Of a DNA stretch of 64,000 nucleotides, positions 35,113 through 43,578 are shown piece by piece. Under the pieces are notes generated by a model. It searched no databases. It was given only the letters and a program-made list of their open reading frames with translations, and was not told the origin of the DNA. The DNA is from Sphingomonas endophytica (GTDB taxonomy: Bacteria; Pseudomonadota; Alphaproteobacteria; Sphingomonadales; Sphingomonadaceae). The stretch is taken from NCBI RefSeq assembly GCF_014199415.1, contig NZ_JACIJN010000003.1, positions 124,001-188,000 on the forward strand, written 5' to 3'. The stretch's first letter is position 1, and the number at the start of each line of letters is the position of its first letter. The position numbers and the translations under genes are program-made.

Positions 35113-36677
35113 TGACTCGCCTGATCGCCGCACTCTGCGCCTCGGCCGCGCTCGCCGGCTGCTCGCTCGCCCCCACCTATGTCCGCCCCGCCCCGCCGGT
35201 GCCGACCTCGTGGCCGGTCGGCGACGCCTATCTGCGGCAGAGCGAGGCGGCGCTGCCCAGCGTCACCTACCGCGACATCTTCCGCGACGCGCGGCTGCAG
35301 ACGCTGATCGAACAGGCGCTGGCCAACAATCGCGACCTGCGGATCGCGGTTGCCAATATCGAGTCCACGCGCGCGCAATATCGCATCCAGCGCGCCGACC
35401 TGTTCCCGCAGCTCAACGCGACTGGCGCCTATAGCTATCGCCAGAACAGCCGCTCGGGGGTGAACACCGGGGTCAACACCGGCGGGACGGGCGTGGGCAC
35501 CGGCGGCACCGGAACGGGCGGCTCCGGCACCGGGGGGACCGGCGGCACGGGCACCGGTGGCACCGGGACCGGCACCGGTGGCACGACCATCGTATCCGGT
35601 TCGAACAGCACCTTTCAGGCGCAGCTCGGCGTCACCGCGTTCGAGATCGACCTGTTCGGGCGCGTCCGCTCACTGACCGGCGCAGCGCTGTCGCGATACT
35701 TCGCGCAGGAGGCGGCGGCGCGCGCGACGCGGCTGACGCTGATCGGCGACATCGCCAGTGCATGGCTCAACTATGCCGCCGACAAGAGCCTGCTGACCGT
35801 CGCCGAACAGACCGCGGTCGCGGCGCGCGCCAGCGTGCGGCTGACCGATGCGCGGCGTCAGGGCGGCGTGTCGCCGCGCACCGACGTGCGGCAGGCCGAG
35901 CAGATCCTCGCCACCGCCGAGGCCGATCTCGCCGAGCAGCGCACGTTGCTGGCGCAGGACGTCAATGCGCTGCAATTGCTGGTCGGCGCGCCGATCGACG
36001 CGAGCCAACTTCCCGCCGGGATCGAGCAGGCCGCACAGACGATCGGCGAGCTGCCGGCCGGGATTGACTCGGGCGTGCTGCTCCGCCGGCCCGATGTGGT
36101 GCAGGCGGAATATTCGTTGCGCGCGTTCAATGCCGAGATCGGCGCGGCGCGCGCGGCGCTGTTCCCGCGCATCTCGCTGACCGGGCTGGTCGGATTCGCG
36201 AGCACCGCGCTGCGCACCCTGTTCTCGGGCGACGCGTTCAACTGGTCGGTGGCGCCCAATGCGAGCTATCCGATCTTCCGCGCCGGTGCGGGGCGCGCGA
36301 ACGTCGATTACAGCGTGGCGCAACGCGACGCCGCGCTCGCCAATTACGAGCTGACGATTCAAAGCGCATTCCGCGAGGTGTCCGACGCGCTCGCGCGGCG
36401 CGGGACGATCACCGATCAACTGGCGGCGAACCAGCGTTTTTATACCGCGGCGGTCGATACGCTCAACCTGACCAACGCGCGTTATCGTGGCGGGATCGAC
36501 ACGTATCTGACCTCGCTCGACGCGCAGCGACAGCTGTATTCGGCGCAGCGGACGCTGGTGACGACGCAGCTGGTGCGGGCGACCAATCTGGTGACGCTGT
36601 ATCGCACCCTCGGCGGCGACACGCTGCTCGAGGTCACCGATCAGGGGCCGAAGCCGGCGGGTCGGCCGGCTCCCTAG
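35109..36677 (+). CDS. RND efflux outer-membrane lipoprotein (NodT/OprM family)
   Basis: This TolC-like channel of 522 residues completes the efflux pump. The lipobox is LAGCSLAPTYVRP. The two structural repeats contain the helical hairpins of the family (ANIESTRAQYRIQRADLFPQ and ELTIQSAFREVSDALARRG). An unusual Gly/Thr-rich tract of about 45 residues (residues about 117-160; bases 35457-35590) is inserted where the first extracellular β-hairpin is expected. ATG 35109 overlaps the permease stop (ATGA); a second ATG follows at 35112. Confidence 0.93.
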   Translation: MMTRLIAALCASAALAGCSLAPTYVRPAPPVPTSWPVGDAYLRQSEAALPSVTYRDIFRDARLQTLIEQALANNRDLRIAVANIESTRAQYRIQRADLFPQLNATGAYSYRQNSRSGVNTGVNTGGTGVGTGGTGTGGSGTGGTGGTGTGGTGTGTGGTTIVSGSNSTFQAQLGVTAFEIDLFGRVRSLTGAALSRYFAQEAAARATRLTLIGDIASAWLNYAADKSLLTVAEQTAVAARASVRLTDARRQGGVSPRTDVRQAEQILATAEADLAEQRTLLAQDVNALQLLVGAPIDASQLPAGIEQAAQTIGELPAGIDSGVLLRRPDVVQAEYSLRAFNAEIGAARAALFPRISLTGLVGFASTALRTLFSGDAFNWSVAPNASYPIFRAGAGRANVDYSVAQRDAALANYELTIQSAFREVSDALARRGTITDQLAANQRFYTAAVDTLNLTNARYRGGIDTYLTSLDAQRQLYSAQRTLVTTQLVRATNLVTLYRTLGGDTLLEVTDQGPKPAGRPAP

Positions 36678-36680
36678 ATC

Positions 36681-36757
36681 GTCATCGCGAGCGCAGCGAA
36701 GCGATCCAGGGCCGGATCAGGACGCCCTTGATGGCTTCGCTACGCTCCCGACGACGG
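36681..36757. repeat. dispersed repeat (GCGAGCGCAGCGAAGC family), copy 1
   Basis: GTCATCGCGAGCGCAGCG at the left and GCTTCGCTACGCTC…ACGACGG at the right form an imperfect inverted repeat with GGCCGGATCAGGACGCCCT in the middle. A close copy lies at 40209-40285. Each copy sits between convergent genes. Confidence 0.8.
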
Positions 36758-36760
36758 ACG

Positions 36761-37099
36761 TTAGCCGTTCGAATCGTTCCCGCTGCCCGGTGCCACCGCC
36801 GCGCGGCCGAACTGCATGATCAGCTGACCGATCTCGCGCGCCTGCTCCATCGAGCGCTGACCCTGGCTGCGCAGGAAGTCGCTCTGGATCTGCATCACCT
36901 GCGACAGGTCCTTGGCCTGCGCCGCGGCGCGCATCGCGGAAAAGGCTTCCTGCGTATTGGCTTCGACCTGATCGAGGATCTTGGTGCTGATCGTCTGGCC
37001 GCTTTCCATCATGTGCTGGCCCGAGGCGCGGAGGCGGTCGGTCGCCTGCTGCGCCGCATCGGCGGCTGCGCGGCCCATGTCGTTGCGTTGATCGGTCAT
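36761..37099 (-). CDS. phasin-like protein
   Basis: The 112-residue helical protein resembles the phasin/PhaP-type family found on polyhydroxyalkanoate granules: Ala- and Gln-rich amphipathic helices (AAADAAQQATDRLRASGQHM, NTQEAFSAMRAAAQAKDLSQ) and the segment MQIQSDFLRSQGQRSMEQA, typical of phasin_2 proteins. It has no signal peptide. A GGGAGA Shine-Dalgarno precedes the start. No PHA synthase is in the window. It could instead be a general stress or surface-coating helical protein. Confidence 0.75.
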   Translation of the reverse strand: MTDQRNDMGRAAADAAQQATDRLRASGQHMMESGQTISTKILDQVEANTQEAFSAMRAAAQAKDLSQVMQIQSDFLRSQGQRSMEQAREIGQLIMQFGRAAVAPGSGNDSNG

Positions 37100-37243
37100 C
37101 GTCACTCTCCCTTCGGCGTGCGTCAGGCTGCACCTTCGGGCTGAACCCGGCAAGCCGGTGGTTGGTTGCCGCAGGCGGGTAAACGCCGGGCTGGTGGCGC
37201 GCCGCCGGGAGCGGTAAGGAGGAAAGATTTCTGGAGCCCGTGA

Positions 37244-37765
37244 ATGTCGTTCGCCCTGTCCCTGCTGCTCGCGTCGGCGCCCTTTTCCGCGCAGGATCTG
37301 CCTGCGCCCGAGCCGTCCTGCACCGCCGCGCGTCCGGTGCTGCCGATCGGGTTCGAGAACTGGACCACGCGGGTCGCGCTGGAAGCGGGGGCAGCGACGC
37401 GCCATGCGCCGGTGATCGCGGTCGGCCGCGCCGCCGAGCTGCGGCTGGTGCCGCTCGACCGGCTCGCCCCCGCCGCGCCGCCGACGCGCGATCTCGGCGC
37501 GGGGACCAATGCCGGGGTGGCGCTCTTCCAGGTGACGCGTCCCGGCACCTATCGGATCGCGCTCGGCGCACCGGCGTGGATCGAGGTGGTGCGCGGCGGG
37601 CGCGCGCTGCCCTCCGCCGCGCACAGCCACGGGCCGGCGTGCAGCGGCATTCGCAAGATCGTCGATTACCGACTCGCGCCGGGTCGCTATGTGCTGCAAC
37701 TGACCGGCGCGGCGGCGAACACGCTGCCGGTGTTGATCGCGCCCGCGTCGCAGGGGGCGGCATGA
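37244..37765 (+). CDS. exported protein of unknown function
   Basis: I cannot assign a function to this 173-residue protein. It has a signal peptide (MSFALSLLLASAPFSAQDL) and a β-rich mature part with VALFQVTRPGTYRIALGAPA and HSHGPACSGIRKIVDYRLAPG, whose His/Cys cluster (H124, H126, C130 region) might bind metal. GGAG at 37233 fits the start. It overlaps the cyclophilin gene by four bases (ATGA), so the two periplasmic proteins are co-produced. Confidence 0.7.
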   Translation: MSFALSLLLASAPFSAQDLPAPEPSCTAARPVLPIGFENWTTRVALEAGAATRHAPVIAVGRAAELRLVPLDRLAPAAPPTRDLGAGTNAGVALFQVTRPGTYRIALGAPAWIEVVRGGRALPSAAHSHGPACSGIRKIVDYRLAPGRYVLQLTGAAANTLPVLIAPASQGAA

Positions 37766-38382
37766 TCGCGGCGCTCGTCGCGCTGGCGCTCGCCGCGCCG
37801 CAGGTCGCCCCTGCCACCCCGGCTGCGCCACCGCCGGTGTCAACGGCGCCAGCCGCGCCTGCCCCTTCCACGCTGACGCGCGTCGTGCTGACCACCGACG
37901 CCGGCCCGATCACGATCGGCGTCGACGCCAAGGCCGCACCGATCACCGCCGCCAATTTCCTGAAATATGTCGACGGCAAGAAGCTAGACGGCGTGTCCTT
38001 CTACCGCGCGGTGAAGGTCGCGGACGGCTTCGGGCTCGTCCAGTTCGGGACGCGCAACGACGCCAAGCGCACGCTGCCGCCGATCAGGTTCGAGCCGACC
38101 ACGCAGACCGGGCTCAGCCACACCGACGGCACGATCTCGATGGCAATGGCCGCGCCGAACACCGCGACCGGCGACTTCTTCGTGGTGGTCGGCGACCTGA
38201 CCTCGATGGATGCCAAGGACGGCCAGCCCGGCTTCGCCGCGTTCGGGCGGGTGCTGGAGGGCATGGACGTGATCCGCAAAATCCTGCTCGCTCCCACTTC
38301 GCCCACGCTGGGTGAAGGCGCGATGAAGGGCCAGATGCTCGCGCCCGCGATCCGCATCACCAGCGCGCGCCGCGGCCCCTGA
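37762..38382 (+). CDS. periplasmic peptidyl-prolyl isomerase (cyclophilin type)
   Basis: The 206-residue protein has a signal peptide, a Pro/Ala linker and a cyclophilin domain: VVLTTDAGPITIGVDAKAAP, TAANFLKYVDG, LDGVSFYRAVK and GDFFVVVGDLTSMD. The usual active-site FHR is YR here and the segment before it is VSFYRAVK, and the WL loop is not obvious, so it belongs to the divergent bacterial cyclophilins and its catalytic rate is uncertain. The likely role is folding of exported proteins. It is coupled to the unknown exported gene upstream. Confidence 0.85.
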   Translation: MIAALVALALAAPQVAPATPAAPPPVSTAPAAPAPSTLTRVVLTTDAGPITIGVDAKAAPITAANFLKYVDGKKLDGVSFYRAVKVADGFGLVQFGTRNDAKRTLPPIRFEPTTQTGLSHTDGTISMAMAAPNTATGDFFVVVGDLTSMDAKDGQPGFAAFGRVLEGMDVIRKILLAPTSPTLGEGAMKGQMLAPAIRITSARRGP

Positions 38383-38434
38383 CGCTTCCGCCGGCATGAC
38401 GGATCGGTTACAGCGGTGACCAAAGGAGTCCGTC

Positions 38435-39667
38435 ATGACCAGCACGCTCGCCACCCGAACCGACTGGACCGCGATCGGCGCCGCCGAACTGGCGGACGTC
38501 ATCGCGCTGCGGCGGGCGATCCATGCCGAGCCCGAGGTCGGGCTGCACTGCCCGCTGACCACCGCCAAGGCGAAGGCGGCGCTCGCCGGGCTGCCGCTCG
38601 AGATCCACGACAGCACCAGCACCACCGGCTTCGTCGCGATCCTGCGCGGCGGGCGGAGCGGCGGCGCGGGGTCGAACGGGCGTACGGTGCTGCTGCGCGG
38701 CGACATGGACGCGCTGCCGATGAGCGAGGAGACGGGGCTGCCGTTCGCCTCGACCGTCCCCGGCAAGATGCACGCCTGTGGGCATGACGCGCATACCGCG
38801 ATGCTGGTCGGTGCGGCCAAGGCGCTGAGCGCGCGCCGCGACGAACTGGCGGGGACGATCGTCTTCATGTTCCAGCCCGGCGAGGAAGGCCACCACGGCG
38901 CGCGGCACATGATCGCCGACGGCCTGCTCGACGTCGCGCGGCCCGAGGCGGCGTTCGCGCTGCACATCCTCCCCAATGCGCCGGCCGGCATGTTCGTCGG
39001 CCGCGAGGGCGCGATGCTCGCCTCGACCGACACGGTGCTGGCGACGATCCGCGGCAAGGGCGGCCATGCCGCGATGCCACACGAGGCGATCGACCCGATC
39101 CCGGTCGCCTGCGCGTTCGTCACCGCGCTGCAACAGCATGTCGCGCGTCGCGTGCCCGTCGCCGATCCGGCGGTGCTGACGATGACGCAGATCCATGCCG
39201 GCTCGTCGCACAACATCATCCCCGAGGAGGTGCAGCTGATGGGAACGCTGCGCACGCTGTCGGAAGCGACGCGCACCGCGATGCGCGCGGCGTTCCACCA
39301 GATCGCGCAGGGGATCGCCGCCGCGCATGGCTGCGTCGCGGAGACGACGATCGACGAGGGCTATCCGGTGACCGTCAACGACGCGCGTGCGACGCGGCTG
39401 CTGCGCGAGCTGTCCTCGGAGGTGCCGGGTGGCGCGGGCTGGACGGCGATGCCCGCGCCGATGATGGGCGGCGAGGATTTCAGCTACGTGCTGCGCGAGG
39501 TGCCGGGCGCGATGGCGTTCGTCGGGGTCGCCGCACCGGGCAGCGACTGGCGCACCAACCCGCCGCTCCACAACACGCGGATGACGATCGAGGAGAATGT
39601 GCTCGCCACCGGGGTCGCGATGCATTGCGCGGTGGCCGAGCGCTTTCTGGAGCGCGGGCTGGACTGA
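38435..39667 (+). CDS. M20-family amidohydrolase
   Basis: The 410-residue metallo-amidohydrolase resembles hippurate hydrolase and N-acyl-amino-acid hydrolases of the M20D group. Metal ligands are visible: GKMHACGHDAHTAML (Cys, His), PGEEGHHGARHM (Glu-Glu, His), a mid-domain HILPNAP and the C-terminal MMGGEDFSY with its acid. The lid domain begins near GKGGHAAMPHEAID. There is no signal peptide, so it is cytoplasmic. AAAGGAG precedes the ATG. The substrate cannot be predicted. The heme oxygenase gene follows after five bases. Confidence 0.9.
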   Translation: MTSTLATRTDWTAIGAAELADVIALRRAIHAEPEVGLHCPLTTAKAKAALAGLPLEIHDSTSTTGFVAILRGGRSGGAGSNGRTVLLRGDMDALPMSEETGLPFASTVPGKMHACGHDAHTAMLVGAAKALSARRDELAGTIVFMFQPGEEGHHGARHMIADGLLDVARPEAAFALHILPNAPAGMFVGREGAMLASTDTVLATIRGKGGHAAMPHEAIDPIPVACAFVTALQQHVARRVPVADPAVLTMTQIHAGSSHNIIPEEVQLMGTLRTLSEATRTAMRAAFHQIAQGIAAAHGCVAETTIDEGYPVTVNDARATRLLRELSSEVPGGAGWTAMPAPMMGGEDFSYVLREVPGAMAFVGVAAPGSDWRTNPPLHNTRMTIEENVLATGVAMHCAVAERFLERGLD

Positions 39668-39672
39668 CGCCG

Positions 39673-40200
39673 ATGTCCGCGATGACGATGCTGCGCGACG
39701 CGACCGGCGCGGCGCACGAGGCGGTCGACGCCGCATTCGGCGCGCACGATCTCGCATCACCGGAAGCGTACGGGCGCTTCCTGCTCGCGCATGGTCGCGC
39801 GCTGCCGGCGGCGGAGCGCGTGATGGCGGCGTTGCCGTTCGCGCGGACGCTGCCGACGCGCGCGCCGTTGCTGGCGGCGGATCTTGAGGAGCTGGGTGTC
39901 ACGGCGCCCGCTCCCCTGCCCTTCGCGCCCGGCGACGATGCGGCGACGCTGTGGGGCGTGCTCTACGTCGTCGAAGGCTCGCGGCTGGGAGGGGCGATGC
40001 TCTCGCGACAGGTGCCGCCCGACTTGCCGTGGCGGTATCTCGGCGCGGTCCATGCGTCCGGCCAGTGGCGCGCGATCCGCGCCGCGCTGGACGCCGCCGC
40101 GGCGGGTGAGGACAGCGACTGGACGGCGCGGATGATCGCGGGCGCGCTGGCGACCTTCGCGCTTTATGCCGAGGCGGCGGCGGTGAACCCGCCAGCCTGA
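39673..40200 (+). CDS. bphO: biliverdin-producing heme oxygenase
   Basis: This small (about 175 residues) heme oxygenase opens heme to biliverdin, the chromophore of bacteriophytochromes. The proximal heme ligand is H15 in DATGAAHEAVD, and the family segment YVVEGSRLGGAMLSRQ lies in the middle. The start at 39673 (MSAMTMLRDATG) is chosen by family length; an open frame extends upstream into the amidohydrolase gene. It is convergent with the bacteriophytochrome gene at 40322, which would use its product. Confidence 0.88.
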   Translation: MSAMTMLRDATGAAHEAVDAAFGAHDLASPEAYGRFLLAHGRALPAAERVMAALPFARTLPTRAPLLAADLEELGVTAPAPLPFAPGDDAATLWGVLYVVEGSRLGGAMLSRQVPPDLPWRYLGAVHASGQWRAIRAALDAAAAGEDSDWTARMIAGALATFALYAEAAAVNPPA

Positions 40201-40208
40201 CGTAATCC

Positions 40209-40285
40209 GTCAGCGCGAGCGCAGCGAAGCCATCCAGAGCCGGATCAGAACGCCCTGGATTGCTTCGCTACGCTCGCAATGACGG
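40209..40285. repeat. dispersed repeat (GCGAGCGCAGCGAAGC family), copy 2
   Basis: CAGCGCGAGCGCAGCGAAGC at the left and TGCTTCGCTACGCTCGCA at the right form an imperfect inverted repeat closely matching copy 1 at 36681, including the central CCGGATCAGAACGCCCTGG. It separates the convergent heme oxygenase and phytochrome genes and may help end both transcripts. Confidence 0.8.
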
Positions 40286-40321
40286 CTGCTCTGGCCACAG
40301 CCGTTTTGATCAACACTTGAG

Positions 40322-42454
40322 TTAAGCCGGCTCGATCGGCGCGGTCAGCACCGCGCGCAGCCCGGGCTCGTTGTCCAGATAGTCCATCTGCCCGTCGATG
40401 CGCTGGATCACCGCACGCATCATCCGGCTCCCGAAGCCTTCGCCGTCGCCCTGCTTGCCGACGCCCTGATCGGCGACGATCAGCCGCAGCCGGTTGCGAT
40501 ATTGCTCCAGCGTGATCTCGATCGGCCCGCCCGACCGGCCGGGATAGGCATATTTGGTCGCGTTGATGACCAGCTCGGCGGCGATCAGCCCGACGTTCAC
40601 CGCGCGATCGGTCGGGATCAGCACCGGCGCGATCGACAGCAGCATGTGCCGCGACCATTCCTCGCCCAGCGACGCCTTCAGATCCTCGATCAGTTCGCCG
40701 AGATAGCGGCTGAGATCGATCGTCTCGATCTGGTCCTCGCGGTACAGCCGCCGGTGGACCAGCGCCACCGCCGAGAGCCGCGAGCGTGCCTCGCGCAGCT
40801 GGTCGGCGACCATCCCCGGCCCGGCGTCGCGCGCCTGGATCGCGAGGAACGACGAGACGAGCTGCAGGCTGTTCTGCACACGGTGATCGACCTCGCGCAT
40901 CAGCAGGTCCTTCTGCGCGAGCAGCGCGTCCTTCTCAGCACCGGTGCGCTCCAGCTCCTGGTTGAGCCGGCGCAGCTCGTTCGAGGCGCGCGCCTCGCGC
41001 AGCAGGCGGCGAAGCCGGCTGGCGCCCTCGACCTGCTCCAGCGTCCAGCGCCGGGCGCGCCCACGGACCGTCTCATGCCACGATTCGAACGAGGCGCGCG
41101 GGTGGAGCGTCGCGTCGGGATCGTGCGGCACCGCCTTGTGCGGATTACCCGCCCATTCGATCTCCTCGATCTGCTCGACGCGCAGCCACATCAGCGTGTG
41201 ACGATCGTCGATGCGCAGCGCCAGCACGCCCGTGATCGGACCGAATGCGTCGGCATCGGGCCAGTCGGTCGCCAGCTCGCGGGTCGCGAACACCGGGCCA
41301 TCCTCGCGCAGCGCCGCCCAGCGCAGCAGGTCGAGCACCTCGACATCGCCCGGCGCGACGCCGCTGGCGGTGACAATGCGGTCGCGGACCAGCACCAGCC
41401 CGTCGGCATCGAGCATCCGGCGCAGTTCGTCGCCGCGCTCCGCAAGCACGCGGAACGGATCGCTGTTCTGCAACAGCGGGCGCAGCGCATCCTCCTCGCT
41501 GCGCAGCGCGAGCCGGACGCGATAGGTCTCGGCCTCTTCCTTGGCGAGGATCTGCCGCGCCAGCGCGCTGGCCATCGCGGCGGCGGCGGCGCGCACGCTG
41601 CGCGGCATGAGCCGCGGAGTCATGTTGTGGCAGGCGACCAGCCCCCACAGCAGCCCGTCCTTGACGATCGAGATCGACGCCGACGCCTGCACCCCCATAT
41701 TGCGCAGATATTCGACATGCACCGGCGAGACGCTGCGGATCGCGACGTCGCTGAGATCGACCTGCTCGAACCCCGCCGGGCGCAGCGGCGCAGGGGCATA
41801 GCTGGCATCGGGGATCACGCGCGTGCGGTTGCGGACGTACAGCGCGCGCGCCTGCCGCGGGATGTCGCTGGCCGGAAAGTGATGGTTGAGGAACGATCCC
41901 AGCGCCGGGTCGCGATCCTCCGCGATCACGCAGCCTGCGTCATCGTCGAGGAAGCGGTAGATCATCACCCGGTCGAAGCCGGTCAGCGCGCGGAACGCCG
42001 TCACCGCGCGCTCGCTGAGCATCCGCAGTGTGCCCGCGCGTTCGAAACTTGCGCCGATCGCATCGAGCCACGACAGCGTGACCGCAACGCTGCCGGGCTG
42101 GGCCTCGGCGGGCTCCAGCTCGGCGATCAGCCACGCGCCGGCGCGATGCAGCGCAACGTCGTGCGCGGCAACGGGCGTGCCCAATACCGTGCCGCCCGGC
42201 CCCGGCGCGGCCGCGGTGAGCGCGGCAATGTCCTGCTGCAACAGCGTCGACAGATCGGCGTCATACCAGTCCAGCCCGAGCACCGCCTCGATATCGCCCG
42301 CCCCGGCGACGACGCGCAGGGTGCGTGGATCGGCGACCAGCATGATGCCGTGCGGCTGCACCGCGCCGGAAAGGTGGATCGGCTCCCGATCGCAGGGCGT
42401 CAGCGCACTTACCGCCAGAAGAAGCGCGTCATCCGACGCTGGTTGCGGATCCAT
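40322..42454 (-). CDS. bphP: bacteriophytochrome histidine kinase (HWE/HisKA_2 type)
   Basis: This red/far-red photoreceptor kinase has 710 residues. The biliverdin-binding cysteine is C21 in ALTPCDREPIHLSG, within the N-terminal PAS domain. The GAF domain has RVMIYRFLDDDAGCVIAEDR and the chromophore contact motif PASDIP (D197-I198-P199). A PHY domain follows (WAGNPHKAV region). The kinase is of the HWE/HisKA_2 class: phospho-acceptor H524 in REVDHRVQNSLQLV, and an ATPase with ELVINATKYAYP and DQGVGKQG. There is no receiver or output domain. No response regulator adjoins. The heme oxygenase is convergent, and a PilZ gene is divergent 139 bases away. Confidence 0.95.
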   Translation of the reverse strand: MDPQPASDDALLLAVSALTPCDREPIHLSGAVQPHGIMLVADPRTLRVVAGAGDIEAVLGLDWYDADLSTLLQQDIAALTAAAPGPGGTVLGTPVAAHDVALHRAGAWLIAELEPAEAQPGSVAVTLSWLDAIGASFERAGTLRMLSERAVTAFRALTGFDRVMIYRFLDDDAGCVIAEDRDPALGSFLNHHFPASDIPRQARALYVRNRTRVIPDASYAPAPLRPAGFEQVDLSDVAIRSVSPVHVEYLRNMGVQASASISIVKDGLLWGLVACHNMTPRLMPRSVRAAAAAMASALARQILAKEEAETYRVRLALRSEEDALRPLLQNSDPFRVLAERGDELRRMLDADGLVLVRDRIVTASGVAPGDVEVLDLLRWAALREDGPVFATRELATDWPDADAFGPITGVLALRIDDRHTLMWLRVEQIEEIEWAGNPHKAVPHDPDATLHPRASFESWHETVRGRARRWTLEQVEGASRLRRLLREARASNELRRLNQELERTGAEKDALLAQKDLLMREVDHRVQNSLQLVSSFLAIQARDAGPGMVADQLREARSRLSAVALVHRRLYREDQIETIDLSRYLGELIEDLKASLGEEWSRHMLLSIAPVLIPTDRAVNVGLIAAELVINATKYAYPGRSGGPIEITLEQYRNRLRLIVADQGVGKQGDGEGFGSRMMRAVIQRIDGQMDYLDNEPGLRAVLTAPIEPA

Positions 42455-42593
42455 CCGTTGCCACTATGGCAATGCCGCAGCGGCTGGCAACCGTTCTTAC
42501 GCAGATCAAGCGATTAAAACAGGATCAAGCATCTGTGGCAGAACCATTGCTTTAACCGCTTGTTTGCCATGAGCGTATTAAGCGAGCCGTCCG

Positions 42594-42947
42594 ATGTCCG
42601 ACTCTCCTCCCCGCGAACCGCGCAGCAGCGTCATCCTCTATGCCCGCATCGACCATCGCGACCGGTCGGTGGAGGCGCGGGTGCGCAATCTGTCGGTCAC
42701 CGGCGCGTGTATCGACAATCCGGGCGAGTTGACCAAGGGCGACCTGCTGGACGTGACGATGGGGTCTTTGGCCGCGCTGCCTGCCGAGGTGATGTGGACG
42801 TCGCCGACGCTCGCCGGGCTGCACTTCACGCGGGGTGCGATCGATCTCGCCGAAGCGCGCAAGCCGCGCGATCGCGGCGCGACCGGCCCGAAGGTGAGCG
42901 CGGGCTGGATCAGCAACATTCATCACGCCTATCGTCGCGACGGCTGA
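42594..42947 (+). CDS. PilZ-domain protein
   Basis: This 117-residue soluble protein appears to be a single PilZ domain, a cyclic-di-GMP receptor. An arginine-rich start (PPREPRSSV) and the NLSVTGACID motif (the D/NxSxxG signature) are visible, followed by β-barrel strands and LAGLHFTRG. The spacing of the RxxxR arginines is not canonical, so nucleotide binding should be tested. It lies divergent to the bacteriophytochrome, which suggests, but does not show, a light-related output. A clear Shine-Dalgarno is missing. Confidence 0.8.
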   Translation: MSDSPPREPRSSVILYARIDHRDRSVEARVRNLSVTGACIDNPGELTKGDLLDVTMGSLAALPAEVMWTSPTLAGLHFTRGAIDLAEARKPRDRGATGPKVSAGWISNIHHAYRRDG

Positions 42948-43022
42948 TCCGGCGGCTGGCGGGCGGCGCCGTCGTCGCGCGTGCCGCTTGTTGCGCCGCC
43001 GCTGCGGGGATAACGCTGCGCG

Positions 43023-43568
43023 ATGACCCGCCTGACCGTCAACAACGAGGCCGTCGAATATCGGATGGCGCCGGACACGCCGCTGCTGTGGGCGCTGCGC
43101 GACGCCTCCAACCTGACCGGCACCAAATATGGATGCGGCACCGGCAGCTGCGGCGCCTGCACCGTCGACATCGACGGCAAGGCGGTGCGATCGTGCCAGG
43201 TGGCGCTGCGCGACGTCGAGGGCACGTTCGTCACGACGATCGAGGGGCTGTCGCGCGAGCGCGCGCATCCAGTGCAACTCGCGCTGATCGCCGGGAACGT
43301 GCCACAATGCGGCTATTGCATTCCCGGCATCACCATGATGGCGGCCGCGCTGCTGAAGCGCGATCCAATGCCGTCGGACGAGGCGATCCGCGCCGGGATC
43401 ACCAACATCTGCCGCTGCGGCATCTATCCGCGGCTGGTGGAGGCGATCCAGCGCGCCGGTCGGGCGATCCGCGGCGACGAACGCCTCCCCGCCGCGCCGC
43501 GGCCGGGGATCGACCCCGCCGAAGCCGCACGGCGCGTGCCGGCGCTCGATCCGGCGGCGGGGCGCTGA
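43023..43568 (+). CDS. [2Fe-2S] subunit of a xanthine-oxidase-family dehydrogenase (IorA/CoxS-like)
   Basis: This small iron-sulfur subunit carries electrons from a molybdenum hydroxylase. The 181-residue protein has the plant-ferredoxin cluster site (C38, C43, C46, C58 in YGCGTGSCGACTVD…SCQ) and the second cluster site (C96, C99, C130, C132 in QCGYC…ICRCG), as in isoquinoline oxidoreductase subunit IorA. No molybdopterin-binding large subunit is adjacent, which is unusual because the genes are normally paired. The extra tail of about 30 residues looks disordered. Its partner must lie elsewhere. Confidence 0.9.
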   Translation: MTRLTVNNEAVEYRMAPDTPLLWALRDASNLTGTKYGCGTGSCGACTVDIDGKAVRSCQVALRDVEGTFVTTIEGLSRERAHPVQLALIAGNVPQCGYCIPGITMMAAALLKRDPMPSDEAIRAGITNICRCGIYPRLVEAIQRAGRAIRGDERLPAAPRPGIDPAEAARRVPALDPAAGR

Positions 43569-43578
43569 TCCGTCTTCG

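Noticed and set aside
35457..35590. A tandem repeat array or CRISPR-like structure
   Set aside because: The units are irregular in length, fully in frame within the efflux gene, and have no spacers.
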